From contig CABYGG010000003.1 in NCBI GenBank assembly GCA_902518505.1, positions 62,001 through 126,000 of the forward strand: a DNA stretch of 64,000 bases. Direction: 5' to 3'. The position numbers were made by a program, and so were the translations under genes. The notes beneath the pieces are model-generated. The model made no database searches. It worked only from the letters and a program-made list of their open reading frames with translations, and was not told the DNA's origin. Source of the DNA: an uncultured Alphaproteobacteria bacterium (GTDB taxonomy: Bacteria; Pseudomonadota; Alphaproteobacteria; HIMB59). Of this stretch, positions 44,911 to 54,036 are shown piece by piece; position 1 is the first letter of the stretch; the number at the start of each line of letters is the position of its first letter.

Positions 44911-45273
44911 TTATTTATCTGACTTTAGCTCCAAAGACTCTATTTCTTTTTCTTCAATTGTTTCGTAGTTCTTGTAAATTTGTAATACTAAAGCTAATCC
45001 AAGCGCTGAAGTAGCCACTCCAACGACGATAGCGGTCAGTATTAAAACGTGTGGCAATGGATTTGAATAGGCATTTGCCATTTTTGTTAATATAGGGGCG
45101 GTTCCATCTAAAACTTTTGCGAGTGATACAAAAAATACAAAAACTGCAGTTTGAAAAATTGCTAAGCCAACTACTTTTTTTAAATAGTTTTGACTAGTGA
45201 TGATTATAAATAATCCGCCAATCATAAGTAAAATAAAGGCAAAATGGTTCCAAAAATAAATAAAATTACTCAT
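44911..45273 (-). CDS. mrpC: Na+/H+ antiporter subunit C (NuoK-like)
   Basis: I place the start at ATG 45273 (MSNFIYFWNHFAFILLMIGGLFII), which overlaps the mrpB stop in an ATGAGTAA arrangement, giving a 120-residue protein of MnhC/NuoK size. The frame is open 13 codons upstream, but that segment has no family match. Three transmembrane helices are visible, with LTAIVVGVATSALGLALVLQIY as the last, carrying the usual short loop. Confidence 0.88.
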   Translation of the reverse strand: MSNFIYFWNHFAFILLMIGGLFIIITSQNYLKKVVGLAIFQTAVFVFFVSLAKVLDGTAPILTKMANAYSNPLPHVLILTAIVVGVATSALGLALVLQIYKNYETIEEKEIESLELKSDK

Positions 45274-45703
45274 TAATTTCCCCAAAGGAAGCAAAAGAGT
45301 GATACAAAGCAATCATTACAGTTGCAACTGTAATGCCTACTCCTAGCTCAACTAATATAATACCAATATGTTGACCAGTTGATGGGTCTGATGACAAAAC
45401 ATTGTAATCTAAATACATCCCATCAAGAAATATTGAAACTATTCCGACACCTGCATATAACAAAACACCTATGCACATTAAATATCGATTGATCATTATT
45501 GGAACTAAAGTTTCTCCTTTTGAAAGCCCAAATATCATTGAATACAATATAAATGCTGCCGCTACTATTACCCCAGCCTGAAATCCACCGCCTGGTCCAT
45601 AGTCACCATGAAATTGAACGTAAAGCCCAAATATAATAATCGGTGCAAAAAGAATTTTGCTAACAACGCTTAATACTGGACTGGATGAAATTTTATCTCT
45701 CAT
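45266..45703 (-). CDS. mrpB: Na+/H+ antiporter subunit B (MnhB domain)
   Basis: The 145-residue protein shows the MnhB pattern. ILFAPIIIFGLYVQFHGDYGPGGGFQAGVIVAAAFILYSMIFG is near the N-terminus (the GDYGPGGGFQAG motif is characteristic), and VGITVATVMIALYHSFASFG is at the end. It has four helices. It overlaps the DUF4040 gene upstream by 11 bp and mrpC downstream by 8 bp. Confidence 0.92.
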   Translation of the reverse strand: MRDKISSSPVLSVVSKILFAPIIIFGLYVQFHGDYGPGGGFQAGVIVAAAFILYSMIFGLSKGETLVPIMINRYLMCIGVLLYAGVGIVSIFLDGMYLDYNVLSSDPSTGQHIGIILVELGVGITVATVMIALYHSFASFGEINE

Positions 45704-46262
45704 TTTTTTTATTTTTTTTAAAATTAGTTTTACGATTAAGAGTGTTGCTAGTTAATAAAGCAATGACACCTAAGCCTGCGGTAAATATTACTATTGTTTC
45801 TCCCAAAGTATCAAAACCTCTATAACTTGCTAAAATATTAGTAACAACATTAGGTATATGAAAAAAATCTTTACTTTCCTTTAAGTACTCTGGAACTACA
45901 TGAAGATGTATTGGTGCACTAGGATCTCCTAATAAAGGGAGGTTTGCAATTATAATAATCAATATAAGTGATATCGCTACTGCAAGAATAATGCTCGGAA
46001 ATAAGTTTATTAATTTATTTTTTTTTCCTTCTGGTAATTTCGCAGCAGCCATTACCATTAAAATTGTTGATATACCAGAACCAACTGCAGCTTCAGTAAA
46101 TGCTACATCAACCGCATCTAAATTCACATATATAGCTGAGCATAACAAAGTAAAAGCGCCTGTGAGTGCAACAACACTTATTAATGAAGTGGTTTTAAAA
46201 ATAAAAAAGGTTGTTACCAATAGAAGCGAAATTAAGAAAAAATTAATTAATAAAAAGTTCAT
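45693..46262 (-). CDS. MrpA C-terminal-like subunit (DUF4040 domain) as a separate gene
   Basis: The 189-residue protein has five to six helices. Its SVVALTGAFTLLCSAIYVNLDAVDVAFTEAAVGSG region is the DUF4040/MbhD motif with the conserved acidic DVAFTEAAVG. In classical Mrp this module is fused to the C-terminus of MrpA. Here it stands alone, 4 bp overlapping mrpG, so MrpA is split. FDTLGETIVIFTAGLGVIALL at the C-terminus matches the second segment (MbhE-like) of the fused form. Confidence 0.85.
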   Translation of the reverse strand: MNFLLINFFLISLLLVTTFFIFKTTSLISVVALTGAFTLLCSAIYVNLDAVDVAFTEAAVGSGISTILMVMAAAKLPEGKKNKLINLFPSIILAVAISLILIIIIANLPLLGDPSAPIHLHVVPEYLKESKDFFHIPNVVTNILASYRGFDTLGETIVIFTAGLGVIALLTSNTLNRKTNFKKNKKNER

Positions 46263-46573
46263 TTTTTATTTTTTCCCTTTGGCTTATACCCCGACTCATG
46301 TGCAAATAGAGCTATTGCATGGCCTGTTACAGGGCTAGTAAATATTAAAAATAACGGTATTAATAAAAGTTTAAGACTTAATAAACTAAAACCAGAATAA
46401 ACTATCAAAGCTAATACTATAAAACCTGATCCTAGAGTATCAATTAAACCAGCAGCATGAATTCGACTAAATACATCGGGTAACTTTATAAGGCCTAGAC
46501 TTCCAGATAAAATGAAGAAGCAGCCAATAGCTAATAAGACTAAAGAAATTAACTCGATATAATTATACGACAT
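46259..46573 (-). CDS. mrpG: Na+/H+ antiporter subunit G
   Basis: The 104-residue protein has three helices and the PhaG/MnhG motif LIKLPDVFSRIHAAGLIDTLGSGFIVLALI near residues 28-58, ending with PVTGHAIALFAHESG. It stabilises the complex. It overlaps mrpF upstream by 11 bp and the split MrpA module downstream by 4 bp. Confidence 0.93.
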   Translation of the reverse strand: MSYNYIELISLVLLAIGCFFILSGSLGLIKLPDVFSRIHAAGLIDTLGSGFIVLALIVYSGFSLLSLKLLLIPLFLIFTSPVTGHAIALFAHESGYKPKGKNKK

Positions 46574-46832
46574 TACTTTTTTTTCTTTTTATTTTGTAAT
46601 ACCTAAGTATTGCAATGGTGCCTAAAAAATTCAAAAGTATATACATCAAAGAAATATCGACAAAATCAGGTCTATCAAATGCAAAACCATGAACACTGAT
46701 ACCTATGGCTATAATAGTTCCAATGCTTGATATAGATAATATTCTATCAAAAGGAGTTGGTCCTTTGATTGCTCGAACTAAACATAATGCTACAGAGACG
46801 CCCAGAACAATTAAAGTTGCAAAAAAAATCAT
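46563..46832 (-). CDS. mrpF: Na+/H+ antiporter subunit F
   Basis: The 89-residue MnhF protein has three helices with the motif CLVRAIKGPTPFDRILSISSIGTIIAIGISVHG (RxxxGPxxxDRi) near residues 17-50, then DFVDISLMYILLNFLGTIAILRYYK. It overlaps mrpE by 4 bp and mrpG by 11 bp. Confidence 0.94.
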   Translation of the reverse strand: MIFFATLIVLGVSVALCLVRAIKGPTPFDRILSISSIGTIIAIGISVHGFAFDRPDFVDISLMYILLNFLGTIAILRYYKIKRKKSNVV

Positions 46833-47323
46833 TTATCTAAATCCGTAATTACTTTGTTCATATCATCTGTTTGCAAGTCTTCTGACAGCTTCTTACTTAA
46901 TGCGTGAACTAGAAATGTTTTTTTATCTACTTCTATTGTTACTGTACCCGGAGTAAGAGTTATAGCGTTTGCATAGTTTGCAATACCTGTTCTATTCTTC
47001 TGAGATGCTTTAACACTTATTAGTTGTGGAGAGTATTTACCATTCCATATTAAAGCTGTTGTCGTAATTCCAGATTTAAAAATTTCTTTAAATAACCAAA
47101 TCCAATAAAATGGTAATCTAAGAATAATTTTTAAAGGAAGAGAGTCTTCCTCGAGAGCTTTAGCTCTATAAGACATCCAAAAAACAAAAAGAACACTGAC
47201 TAGTCCAAAAAAAAGTAAAAGCGATTTAAGGTAACCAGATAAAATAAACCAGAATACAAAAAGTATTATGAAATAAGTTATAAATGATAAGGTCTTAAGT
47301 GAATCTTTATTAAGTTTAGCCAC
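46829..47323 (-). CDS. mrpE: Na+/H+ antiporter subunit E
   Basis: The 164-residue MnhE protein has two to three N-terminal helices followed by a cytosolic domain. ANYANAITLTPGTVTIEVDKKTFLVHALSKKLSED (~113-147) is the signature. It is the first gene of the antiporter operon, 10 bp behind the stop of the formyl-THF hydrolase-like gene, so read-through from the upstream GntR-linked operon is possible. Confidence 0.93.
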   Translation of the reverse strand: MAKLNKDSLKTLSFITYFIILFVFWFILSGYLKSLLLFFGLVSVLFVFWMSYRAKALEEDSLPLKIILRLPFYWIWLFKEIFKSGITTTALIWNGKYSPQLISVKASQKNRTGIANYANAITLTPGTVTIEVDKKTFLVHALSKKLSEDLQTDDMNKVITDLDK

Positions 47324-47332
47324 TAAAAGCTA

Positions 47333-48250
47333 TTATGAGAATAAATCACCCTCTGTAAATACTGCAGTATTCATGTCTTTAACAAATAATTTACCTTGGT
47401 CTGATTTAAATCTTGATACCTCAATAAATCCACCTTTAACAGCGATTCTGACGTTTTCAGCATTAATTGATATGATTTGACCTGGAAAATGCTCAGCACT
47501 TTGCTCGTCAATAAACTTAGTGTCATAAAAGACATACTCATCACCCATGAATTCAGCCCATGCACCAGGCTGAGGGTTGCAACCCCTTATTAAATTATAA
47601 ATTTCGTTTCCGGGTTTTTTCCAATCAATTCTTGCATCACTTTTTTTACACCAAGACTCATATGTTGCTTTAGAGTCATCTTGAGGTGTCTTTGGTGCAT
47701 TACCAGACTCAATTAAATTTGCAGCTTCAACACAAGCTTCAAGACCTAATGGAAATATCTTTTTAAAGTAAACATCTCCTAAAGTATCATCAGGACCAAT
47801 ATCAACTTCTTTTTGAAGTAATATTTCACCCTCATCTAGCCCATCATTTGGATAAAAAATTGAAAGACCTGTTTTTGTGGAGCCACCAATTATAGGCCAG
47901 TTTATTGAACTTGGTCCTCTATGGAGTGGAAGTAGTGAGGGGTGAAAACAAATAGATCCATGAGTGGGAATATCTCTAGCTCCTTCAGGCACAAAAATTA
48001 TTACATAAGCCATAACACATAAATCCGCACCATGAGACTTAATTTGGTCTAGTACCTCTTGGTCTTTAAAATTTGAGGGTTGGTAAACAGGCAAACTAAC
48101 ACTTTGAGCGTATTCTTTAACAGGATCGACTGGTTTACCCTCTTTGTCAGGTGCACAATATACCGCTACTACTTCATGGTCTGTTTCTGTATGAAATTTT
48201 TCTAAAGCACTTTTTCCAAATGCCTGTTGCCCCATTAAAATTATTTTCAT
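47333..48250 (-). CDS. 10-formyltetrahydrofolate hydrolase/formyltransferase-like protein
   Basis: The 305-residue protein matches the N-terminal hydrolase module of 10-formyl-THF dehydrogenase (ALDH1L1): MKIILMGQQAFGKSALEKFH, PDKEGKPVDP, then FHPSLLPLHRGPSSINWPI and NDGLDEGEILLQKEVDIGPDDT. Catalytic His103 and Asp139 are 36 residues apart, the spacing seen in formyltransferase-fold enzymes. No acyl-carrier or aldehyde dehydrogenase domain is fused. It could release formate from 10-formyl-THF or transfer the formyl group. It is the last gene of the operon with the CoA-transferase and ThDP enzyme, so formyl groups are a shared theme. It is not the housekeeping fmt by context. Confidence 0.82.
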   Translation of the reverse strand: MKIILMGQQAFGKSALEKFHTETDHEVVAVYCAPDKEGKPVDPVKEYAQSVSLPVYQPSNFKDQEVLDQIKSHGADLCVMAYVIIFVPEGARDIPTHGSICFHPSLLPLHRGPSSINWPIIGGSTKTGLSIFYPNDGLDEGEILLQKEVDIGPDDTLGDVYFKKIFPLGLEACVEAANLIESGNAPKTPQDDSKATYESWCKKSDARIDWKKPGNEIYNLIRGCNPQPGAWAEFMGDEYVFYDTKFIDEQSAEHFPGQIISINAENVRIAVKGGFIEVSRFKSDQGKLFVKDMNTAVFTEGDLFS

Positions 48251-48276
48251 TATTGCTCCTTAAATTAAAATATATC

Positions 48277-49524
48277 TTATACTGCTCCGGCCTCTCTTAC
48301 AGCTTTAATTTCATCGTCACTCATCTGACAAAATTCTTTTAATATCTCATCAGTATGCTCTCCGAGAAGTGGAGATCTTTCAACTTTTGCTGGGGAGTCA
48401 GATAACTTAATTGGATTACCAACAGTCAAATATTTCCCTCGTTCAGGGTGATCGACTTCGACTATAGTATTAGTGTCTCTCAGGCCTTGATCTTCAGCTA
48501 ATTCTTTTAGAGATAATATTGGACCAACTGGTATATCTAAAGGGTTACATATATCCATAACCTCAAATTTAGTCTTGGTCATTGTCCATGACTCAATTGT
48601 ATCAAATATTTCGTTTAACCTTGGTAGTCTTTTAGCAGGAGTTGAGTAATTTTCATCCTCTTTCCATTCGGGTTTACCAATAACATCACATACTTTTTCC
48701 CAAACAGCCGCCTGGGTAATAAAATATGTATATGCATTAGGATCCTTTTCCCAACCTTTACATTTTAGAATTCTTCCTGGCTGACCACCACCTGAGTCGT
48801 TACCTGCGCGAGGCGTAGAGTCACCAAAAGGAATGTCTTCTCCAAATTGAGAGTATTCTTTTAAAGGCCCTCTTGAAAGTCTCTGTTGGTCACGAAGTTT
48901 AACTCTGCAAAGATTTAAAACTCCATCTTGCATTGCGGCAGATACTCTTTGTCCCTTTCCTGACTTTTCTCTATGGAATAAAGCAGTAACTATACCCAAT
49001 GCTAAGTGTAGTCCTGTTCCACTATCTCCTATTTGTGCACCAGTGACTAAAGGAACTTCTCCAAGCATACCTGTAGTTGAAGCAGATCCACCTGCGCACT
49101 GAGCAACATTCTCATAAACTTTACAATCTTCATATTTGCCAGGACCAAAACCTTTAACAGACGCATAAATCATTCTTGGATTTATTTCTTGAATTTTTTC
49201 CCATGAAAAGCCCATTCTATCTAAAGCACCAGGAGCAAAATTTTCTACCATGACATCACACTCTTGGATTAACTTAGTAAATATTTTTGAACCCTCTGGT
49301 TTCTTTGGGTTTAATGTTATGCTTCTTTTATTTGAGTTTAGCATTGTAAAGTACAAACTGTCTGCATCAGGAACGTCTCTTAGCTGACCTCTTGTAGCAT
49401 CACCCACTCCTGGTCTTTCAACTTTTACGACATCTGCACCAAACCAAGCTAGTAATTGTGTGCAAGTTGGTCCGGACTGGACGTGTGTCATGTCTAATAT
49501 TTTGACACCTTTTAAAGCTTCCAT
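48277..49524 (-). CDS. frc: Formyl-CoA:oxalate CoA-transferase-like (class III CoA-transferase)
   Basis: The 415-residue CaiB-family protein is close to E. coli Frc throughout, for example [47 protein letters not shown] and [14 protein letters not shown]. Catalytic Asp167 lies in IGDSGTGLH and a glycine loop GGGQPG follows. It moves CoA from formyl-CoA (or succinyl-CoA) to oxalate or another carboxylate. It lies 16 bp after the ThDP enzyme and before the formyl-THF hydrolase-like gene. With the ILVBL/HACL-type partner rather than classical Oxc, the acceptor acid may be a 2-hydroxy acid. Frc-family sequence alone does not fix the acceptor. Confidence 0.88.
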   Translation of the reverse strand: MEALKGVKILDMTHVQSGPTCTQLLAWFGADVVKVERPGVGDATRGQLRDVPDADSLYFTMLNSNKRSITLNPKKPEGSKIFTKLIQECDVMVENFAPGALDRMGFSWEKIQEINPRMIYASVKGFGPGKYEDCKVYENVAQCAGGSASTTGMLGEVPLVTGAQIGDSGTGLHLALGIVTALFHREKSGKGQRVSAAMQDGVLNLCRVKLRDQQRLSRGPLKEYSQFGEDIPFGDSTPRAGNDSGGGQPGRILKCKGWEKDPNAYTYFITQAAVWEKVCDVIGKPEWKEDENYSTPAKRLPRLNEIFDTIESWTMTKTKFEVMDICNPLDIPVGPILSLKELAEDQGLRDTNTIVEVDHPERGKYLTVGNPIKLSDSPAKVERSPLLGEHTDEILKEFCQMSDDEIKAVREAGAV

Positions 49525-49540
49525 AGTTTCCTCCTAAAGT

Positions 49541-51217
49541 TTATTTGTACATAGTCTGGTTTTTTGTACCAGGAGCAAATTCTTCTTTATCCACCCAAAT
49601 ATTTACGATTGCAGGTATACCTGACTTTACGGCTTCTCTAGCTCTTTGAAGAGCAGGTTGGATTTCTTTTGCTTCTCTAACAGCTTCGCCATGACCACCA
49701 AAGATTTTTGCAAACTCATCAAAGTTAACATCACCCAAGATGTTTCCAACATTTCCTTTATCTTCACCATACTTCATAATTTGACCAAATCTGATCTGGT
49801 TTTGAGCAGAGTTATTACCAATAACTGTTAAAACAGGTGCTTTGTGTCTGACAAAAGCCTCGAAGTCCATTCCGGTCATCGAAAAAGCACCATCACCACA
49901 ATATAAAAGAATTTCTTTTTCAGGTGCAGCTAATTTGGCTGCAAGCGCGTATGGTACTCCGACACCTAAAGTTCCAAGGGGCCCTGGGTCCATCCAAGCA
50001 CCAGGCATTCTAGGTTGAACTGCTTGAGCACTTATGGTTACAACGTCTCCTCCATCACCTATGTATATAGTATCATCATTTAAAAACTGGTTGAGTTCCC
50101 AAGCTACTCTATAAGGACTAATAGGAGATTTATCTGTTGTAAATGTAGGCATCAATTTTTCTAAAGCTGCCTCTTCTCCAGATCGAAGTTCATTAAACCA
50201 ATCTGATCGATCTTTTTTTGTTCCTGCTTCAGAGATAGCCTTTAGAGTTGTTCCTATATGTCCAACTAAACCAAGTGATATATCTCTATTTTTTCCAACA
50301 GTTCTATAGTCCATATCAATTTGAATAACAGTTGCGTTAGGATTTAATCTTTTACCGTAACCCATTCTAAAATCAAAAGGTGTTCCAACAATTATAATAC
50401 AATCTGACTTGGTAAAGGCATTTCTTCTTGTTCTGTGAAAGTGATGTGGGTCTCCAGGAGGCATTGAACCTCTTGCAGCACCATTTAAATAAGCAGGGAT
50501 ATTCATATTTTTAACAAAGTCGATTGCATCTTTCGTAGATTGGCAAGTCCAAACCTGTTGACCTAAAAGTATGCATGGTCTCTCTGCATTTGAAATTATG
50601 TCTGCAGCTTTTTGTACATCTACTGGGTCTGCTAATGTTTTTGATGAAGCACTATATTTTCCAGCTTCTGGTAAGACGGCTTTGCTCATTGGAATTGAAG
50701 AGTCAAGTATGTCTCTTGGAATTTCTAAAAATGATGGACCAAAAGATCCATTTCTAGTTTCCCTAAAAGCCATTGATACCATGTCTGCACATCTCTCGGT
50801 TGACATTACAGTTGCTGCAAATTTTGTAATTGGTTGCATCATGTCTACGTGAGGTAAATCTTGTAAAGATCCCATTTTATGTTGTGTGAGTGAACTTTGT
50901 CCTCCTATTAAAAGCATTGGGATTTCAGCTCTAAAAGCATTTGCTACTCCTGTTAATGCATGTGTCGTGCCTGGTCCAGCAGTAACAACTGCACACCCAG
51001 GTTTACCTGTCATTCTTGCATAACCATCAGCTGCATGAGAGGCAACTTCTTCATGACGTACGTCAATAATTTTAATTCCTTCGTTTAGACATCCATTGTA
51101 AATATCAATAATGTGTCCCCCACATAAAGTGTAAATAACCTCAACTCCCTCTGCTTTAAGGGCTTTAGCAACAAGCTCCCCGCCAGTTATCATTTGTTCG
51201 TTAGATCCTGTAGACAT
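49541..51217 (-). CDS. ThDP-dependent lyase/decarboxylase (ILVBL/2-hydroxyacyl-CoA lyase-like)
   Basis: The 558-residue protein has three TPP-enzyme domains. The catalytic Glu56 lies in DVRHEEVASHAADGYARMTG, the central domain binds nucleotide, and the ThDP site is GDGAFSMTGMDFEAFVRHK, followed by a GNN motif. LCGGHIIDIYNGC and TAGPGTTHALTGVANAF resemble human ILVBL (HACL2) and acetolactate-synthase-like proteins more than oxalyl-CoA decarboxylase of E. coli. With Frc next to it, cleavage of a 2-hydroxyacyl-CoA to formyl-CoA and an aldehyde, or oxalyl-CoA decarboxylation, fits best. A GntR-type palindrome lies directly upstream (51235-51251). Acetolactate synthase is unlikely because no ilvN-like subunit is present. 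Confidence 0.82.
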   Translation of the reverse strand: MSTGSNEQMITGGELVAKALKAEGVEVIYTLCGGHIIDIYNGCLNEGIKIIDVRHEEVASHAADGYARMTGKPGCAVVTAGPGTTHALTGVANAFRAEIPMLLIGGQSSLTQHKMGSLQDLPHVDMMQPITKFAATVMSTERCADMVSMAFRETRNGSFGPSFLEIPRDILDSSIPMSKAVLPEAGKYSASSKTLADPVDVQKAADIISNAERPCILLGQQVWTCQSTKDAIDFVKNMNIPAYLNGAARGSMPPGDPHHFHRTRRNAFTKSDCIIIVGTPFDFRMGYGKRLNPNATVIQIDMDYRTVGKNRDISLGLVGHIGTTLKAISEAGTKKDRSDWFNELRSGEEAALEKLMPTFTTDKSPISPYRVAWELNQFLNDDTIYIGDGGDVVTISAQAVQPRMPGAWMDPGPLGTLGVGVPYALAAKLAAPEKEILLYCGDGAFSMTGMDFEAFVRHKAPVLTVIGNNSAQNQIRFGQIMKYGEDKGNVGNILGDVNFDEFAKIFGGHGEAVREAKEIQPALQRAREAVKSGIPAIVNIWVDKEEFAPGTKNQTMYK

Positions 51218-51234
51218 TTTTAACCTCTTCCTGG

Positions 51235-51251
51235 TGGTATAATGTATACCA
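51235..51251. promoter_or_regulatory. GntR/FCD-type operator, internal promoter of the ThDP-frc unit
   Basis: TGGTATA-ATG-TATACCA is a perfect inverted repeat with a 3-nt spacer, 18 bp upstream of the ThDP-enzyme start and just downstream of the gntR stop. Its core GTATAATGTATAC recurs exactly at 55169-55181. On the minus strand a TTGCAA box lies suitably upstream, so the site may overlap the minus-10 region and act by repression. Confidence 0.75.
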
Positions 51252-51280
51252 GATTTAGAGGTCTTGCAAAGAATTTTGCC

Positions 51281-51940
51281 TTATGAATTAATGCTTTCTT
51301 GTATCTTATCAACTAAAGTAAGTGCGTGATTTTTAAGAAGTTTTTCTGCTTTTGATCCCTGGCCTGCGACAAGAGATCTAACAATGTCATTGTGTTCATC
51401 AATTGATTTCACAGCTCTATGTGACTCTATTACAAATTTTTTCCTCAAGTATTGTAAATGAATTAACTGTGACTCTAAAATTTCTCCCATTAATTTTACT
51501 TTAGTTAATTTCATAATTTGATTATGAAATTTAATATTATCATTTGAGTAGTTATCAAGTTCAGACAAAACGTTCTCTTTTGAGTAATGACAATACTTAT
51601 TTAAACTTTCAATCTCATCTTTAGTTGAATTAGCAATAATTAAATGAGCTGCATAACCCTCTAGACCTGCCCATACAGTTACAATATCAATCAATTCTTT
51701 TTTTGATTTTCTGTGCACAAATACGCCTCTTCTTGGAACTGTTTTAACAATTCCCTCTTGCTCTAATTTAGCAACAGCTTCTCGAATAGGTGTCCTACTA
51801 ACTCCTAGCTTTTCAGATAATTGCCTCTCATCTAGATGAAAATCACTTTGTTTTAAATATATATTAAGTGACAAAATATATTTTTTTAGTGAATCGTATA
51901 CCTTACCTTTTAGGTTTACCGGTCCTATTTTTTGGATCAT
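51281..51940 (-). CDS. GntR-family regulator with FCD domain
   Basis: The 219-residue protein has a winged helix (residues ~10-75, LDERQLSEKLGVSRTPIREAVAKLEQEGIVKTVPRRGVFV) and a helical FCD ligand domain. In that domain YSNDNIKFHNQIMKLTK and IDEHNDIVRSLVAGQGSKAEKLLKNHA carry the metal-binding Asp and His residues. It begins 1 bp after the tctA stop, inside the transporter-catabolic operon. Two identical-core palindromes within the region (51235, 55167) are the likely sites. The effector is probably the transported acid or its CoA ester. Confidence 0.9.
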   Translation of the reverse strand: MIQKIGPVNLKGKVYDSLKKYILSLNIYLKQSDFHLDERQLSEKLGVSRTPIREAVAKLEQEGIVKTVPRRGVFVHRKSKKELIDIVTVWAGLEGYAAHLIIANSTKDEIESLNKYCHYSKENVLSELDNYSNDNIKFHNQIMKLTKVKLMGEILESQLIHLQYLRKKFVIESHRAVKSIDEHNDIVRSLVAGQGSKAEKLLKNHALTLVDKIQESINS

Positions 51941-53464
51941 TTATGTAGTCTGTGCTTTTTTAAAAAATTTTTTGTAGAGAGGGCCAAATGCTGGCATAAT
52001 TAAAAGTACAATTGCAATATACATTATGATTGCAGCAATAGGTTTTTCTGCCATATCAAAAAATATTCCCATACTACCATCAGATAAAATTAGAGACTGT
52101 CTTAAAGCTTTTTCAGCTAATGGACCAAGAACAATAGATAAAACAGCTGGTGCCACAGGGTAATCTAATTTTCTCAAAATATATCCAGCAAAACCGAATA
52201 GCAACATTAACCATACGTCGTGAAGACTTTGTGTAGGTGCATAACCGCCTGTTACACAAAGAACAAAAATAACCGGGGCCAAGATGGCAAATGGTATCCT
52301 TAATACCATTAAAAAAGCTGGAATTAATGCAATATTTAAAACCAGTGTAAAGAAGTTAGCGATGTAAAGACTACCAATTAAGCCCCAAACAAACTCGGGT
52401 TCTTGAGTAAATAAAAGAGGACCTGGTGTAAGTCCCCATAAAATCATGCCACCAAGTAAAATAGCAGTTGTAGGTGATCCTGGAATACCTAATGTTAACA
52501 TAGGGAGCATACTTCCAGTACTAGCAGAATTATTTGCACATTCCGGAGCAACAACTCCAGCAGGAACACCTGAACCAAATTCTTTTGAATTTTTTGATAA
52601 TTGTTTTGTAATTCCATATGACATAAGTGATGCTGGTGTGGCACCTGCCGCAGGGAGAATTCCCACAAAGAAACCTAGAAATGAACCAATGTTCATTGCC
52701 ATTATAGTTTTTTTAAGAGCACCAAATGCTCTTCCAACTTCCTTCATGTTGACTGATAATTTTGACATTTGAACTTTACCTTTTGTTTCTTCAAGGGTCC
52801 AAAGCATCTCGCCAATTCCGTAAATACCGATAGCAAGTACAAGGAAATTAATTCCATGAAGAAATCCAGGGATATTAAAGAAAATTAATCTTGGCTTTCC
52901 TGTAATTAGATCTAAGCCTATAGTTGATAAAGCTAATCCAATTAATATAGAAAAAATAGTTTTTGGAACGTCATCTCCACCTAAGCCTACAAATGTTGCA
53001 AAGGCCATTACCATTAATGCGAAGGTTTCAGGCGCATTAAATCTTAGTGCTACCTCAGCCAGAGGTGGTGCAAATAAAGTAAATAAAATAACGGATACAG
53101 TTCCACCAACGAAGGAACCTACTGCTGCTGCAGTTAAAGCTGTCATAGCTTCTCCCTTAACAGCTAAGGGTCTTCCATCAAAAACTGTAGCTACTGCAGT
53201 AGAAGCTCCAGGTATACCTAGCATAACGGAACTTATGGCACCTCCATACATAGCGCCGTAATAGACAGCTGCTAAAAATATTATTGCTGCAGTGGGTGGT
53301 ATAATAAATGTAATTGGAATAAGTATTGCAACACCATTAACTGAACCAAGACCAGGCATTGCGCCCACAAATAAACCAATTAGACAGCCAAATACTAAAA
53401 GACCAAGGTTTAAGGGTTCAAAGGATACAAAAATTCCCTCTAGAAGAAGTATAAATACATCCAT
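51941..53464 (-). CDS. tctA: Tripartite tricarboxylate transporter, large membrane subunit
   Basis: The 507-residue protein has about 12 helices and TctA signatures: GCLIGLFVGAMPGLGSVNGVAILIPITF (~25-55), GGAISSVMLGIPGASTAVATVFDGRPLA (~74-100) and GSMLPMLTLGIPGSPTTAILLGGMILWGL (~315-345). It conducts solute with a cation gradient, with TctC as extracytoplasmic binder. The tctB gene is 28 bp upstream and gntR follows directly. Confidence 0.93.
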   Translation of the reverse strand: MDVFILLLEGIFVSFEPLNLGLLVFGCLIGLFVGAMPGLGSVNGVAILIPITFIIPPTAAIIFLAAVYYGAMYGGAISSVMLGIPGASTAVATVFDGRPLAVKGEAMTALTAAAVGSFVGGTVSVILFTLFAPPLAEVALRFNAPETFALMVMAFATFVGLGGDDVPKTIFSILIGLALSTIGLDLITGKPRLIFFNIPGFLHGINFLVLAIGIYGIGEMLWTLEETKGKVQMSKLSVNMKEVGRAFGALKKTIMAMNIGSFLGFFVGILPAAGATPASLMSYGITKQLSKNSKEFGSGVPAGVVAPECANNSASTGSMLPMLTLGIPGSPTTAILLGGMILWGLTPGPLLFTQEPEFVWGLIGSLYIANFFTLVLNIALIPAFLMVLRIPFAILAPVIFVLCVTGGYAPTQSLHDVWLMLLFGFAGYILRKLDYPVAPAVLSIVLGPLAEKALRQSLILSDGSMGIFFDMAEKPIAAIIMYIAIVLLIMPAFGPLYKKFFKKAQTT

Positions 53465-53492
53465 CTTTTATGTCTTTACTTTACCAATCTCA

Positions 53493-54017
53493 TTAAGAAT
53501 ACATAAAATCGTATACTGGATAAAATAAGGGCTCTGAAATACCTTGGGGTAAAGGTATTTTTAAAAGCCATTCAAAAAATAAAAAGGTTAAAACTGGTGT
53601 GATTAAAGAGAATACAGATATAAATAGGACACTTTTAGAACTAAAATATCTAAGATAAAAAGCTAAAAAAAAGATAAGTGAAAAGTAAATTCCCAAATAG
53701 CCTATTGCTAAAACTAAAATAACTAATGAAATAATTGTTACTGCAATATATTTGAATGCTTCAGCCTCAATAAAAGGAGAGTCATCTTTAGATTGTGGTG
53801 ACCTTTTTAGAACGAATTTAATTATGGTAAGGACAGTGCAAATAAGCATGCCAAGAGAAAGGTAAAAAGGAAGAAATCCTGCACCCATGTTTTCTTCTGC
53901 GTTCCATGTAATTCTATTCTCAGCACTTTTAATCATCAGAGCGATTGAGCATAACGCTAAAATAACGGCCACCGCAATTTCTGCTCTTTTGACAGTTATT
54001 TTGTTTGTTACGCTCAT
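53493..54017 (-). CDS. tctB: Tripartite tricarboxylate transporter, small membrane subunit
   Basis: The 174-residue TctB protein has four helices: VILALCSIALMIKSAE, FYLSLGMLICTVLTIIKFVL, YIAVTIISLVILVLAIGYLGIYFSLIFFLAFYLRYF and VFSLITPVLTFLFFEWLLKIPLPQGI. The final FFEWLLKIPLPQG is the usual end. It lies between tctC and tctA with short gaps. Function is structural support for TctA. Confidence 0.88.
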   Translation of the reverse strand: MSVTNKITVKRAEIAVAVILALCSIALMIKSAENRITWNAEENMGAGFLPFYLSLGMLICTVLTIIKFVLKRSPQSKDDSPFIEAEAFKYIAVTIISLVILVLAIGYLGIYFSLIFFLAFYLRYFSSKSVLFISVFSLITPVLTFLFFEWLLKIPLPQGISEPLFYPVYDFMYS

Positions 54018-54036
54018 ATCACTCTTAATTTAAATA

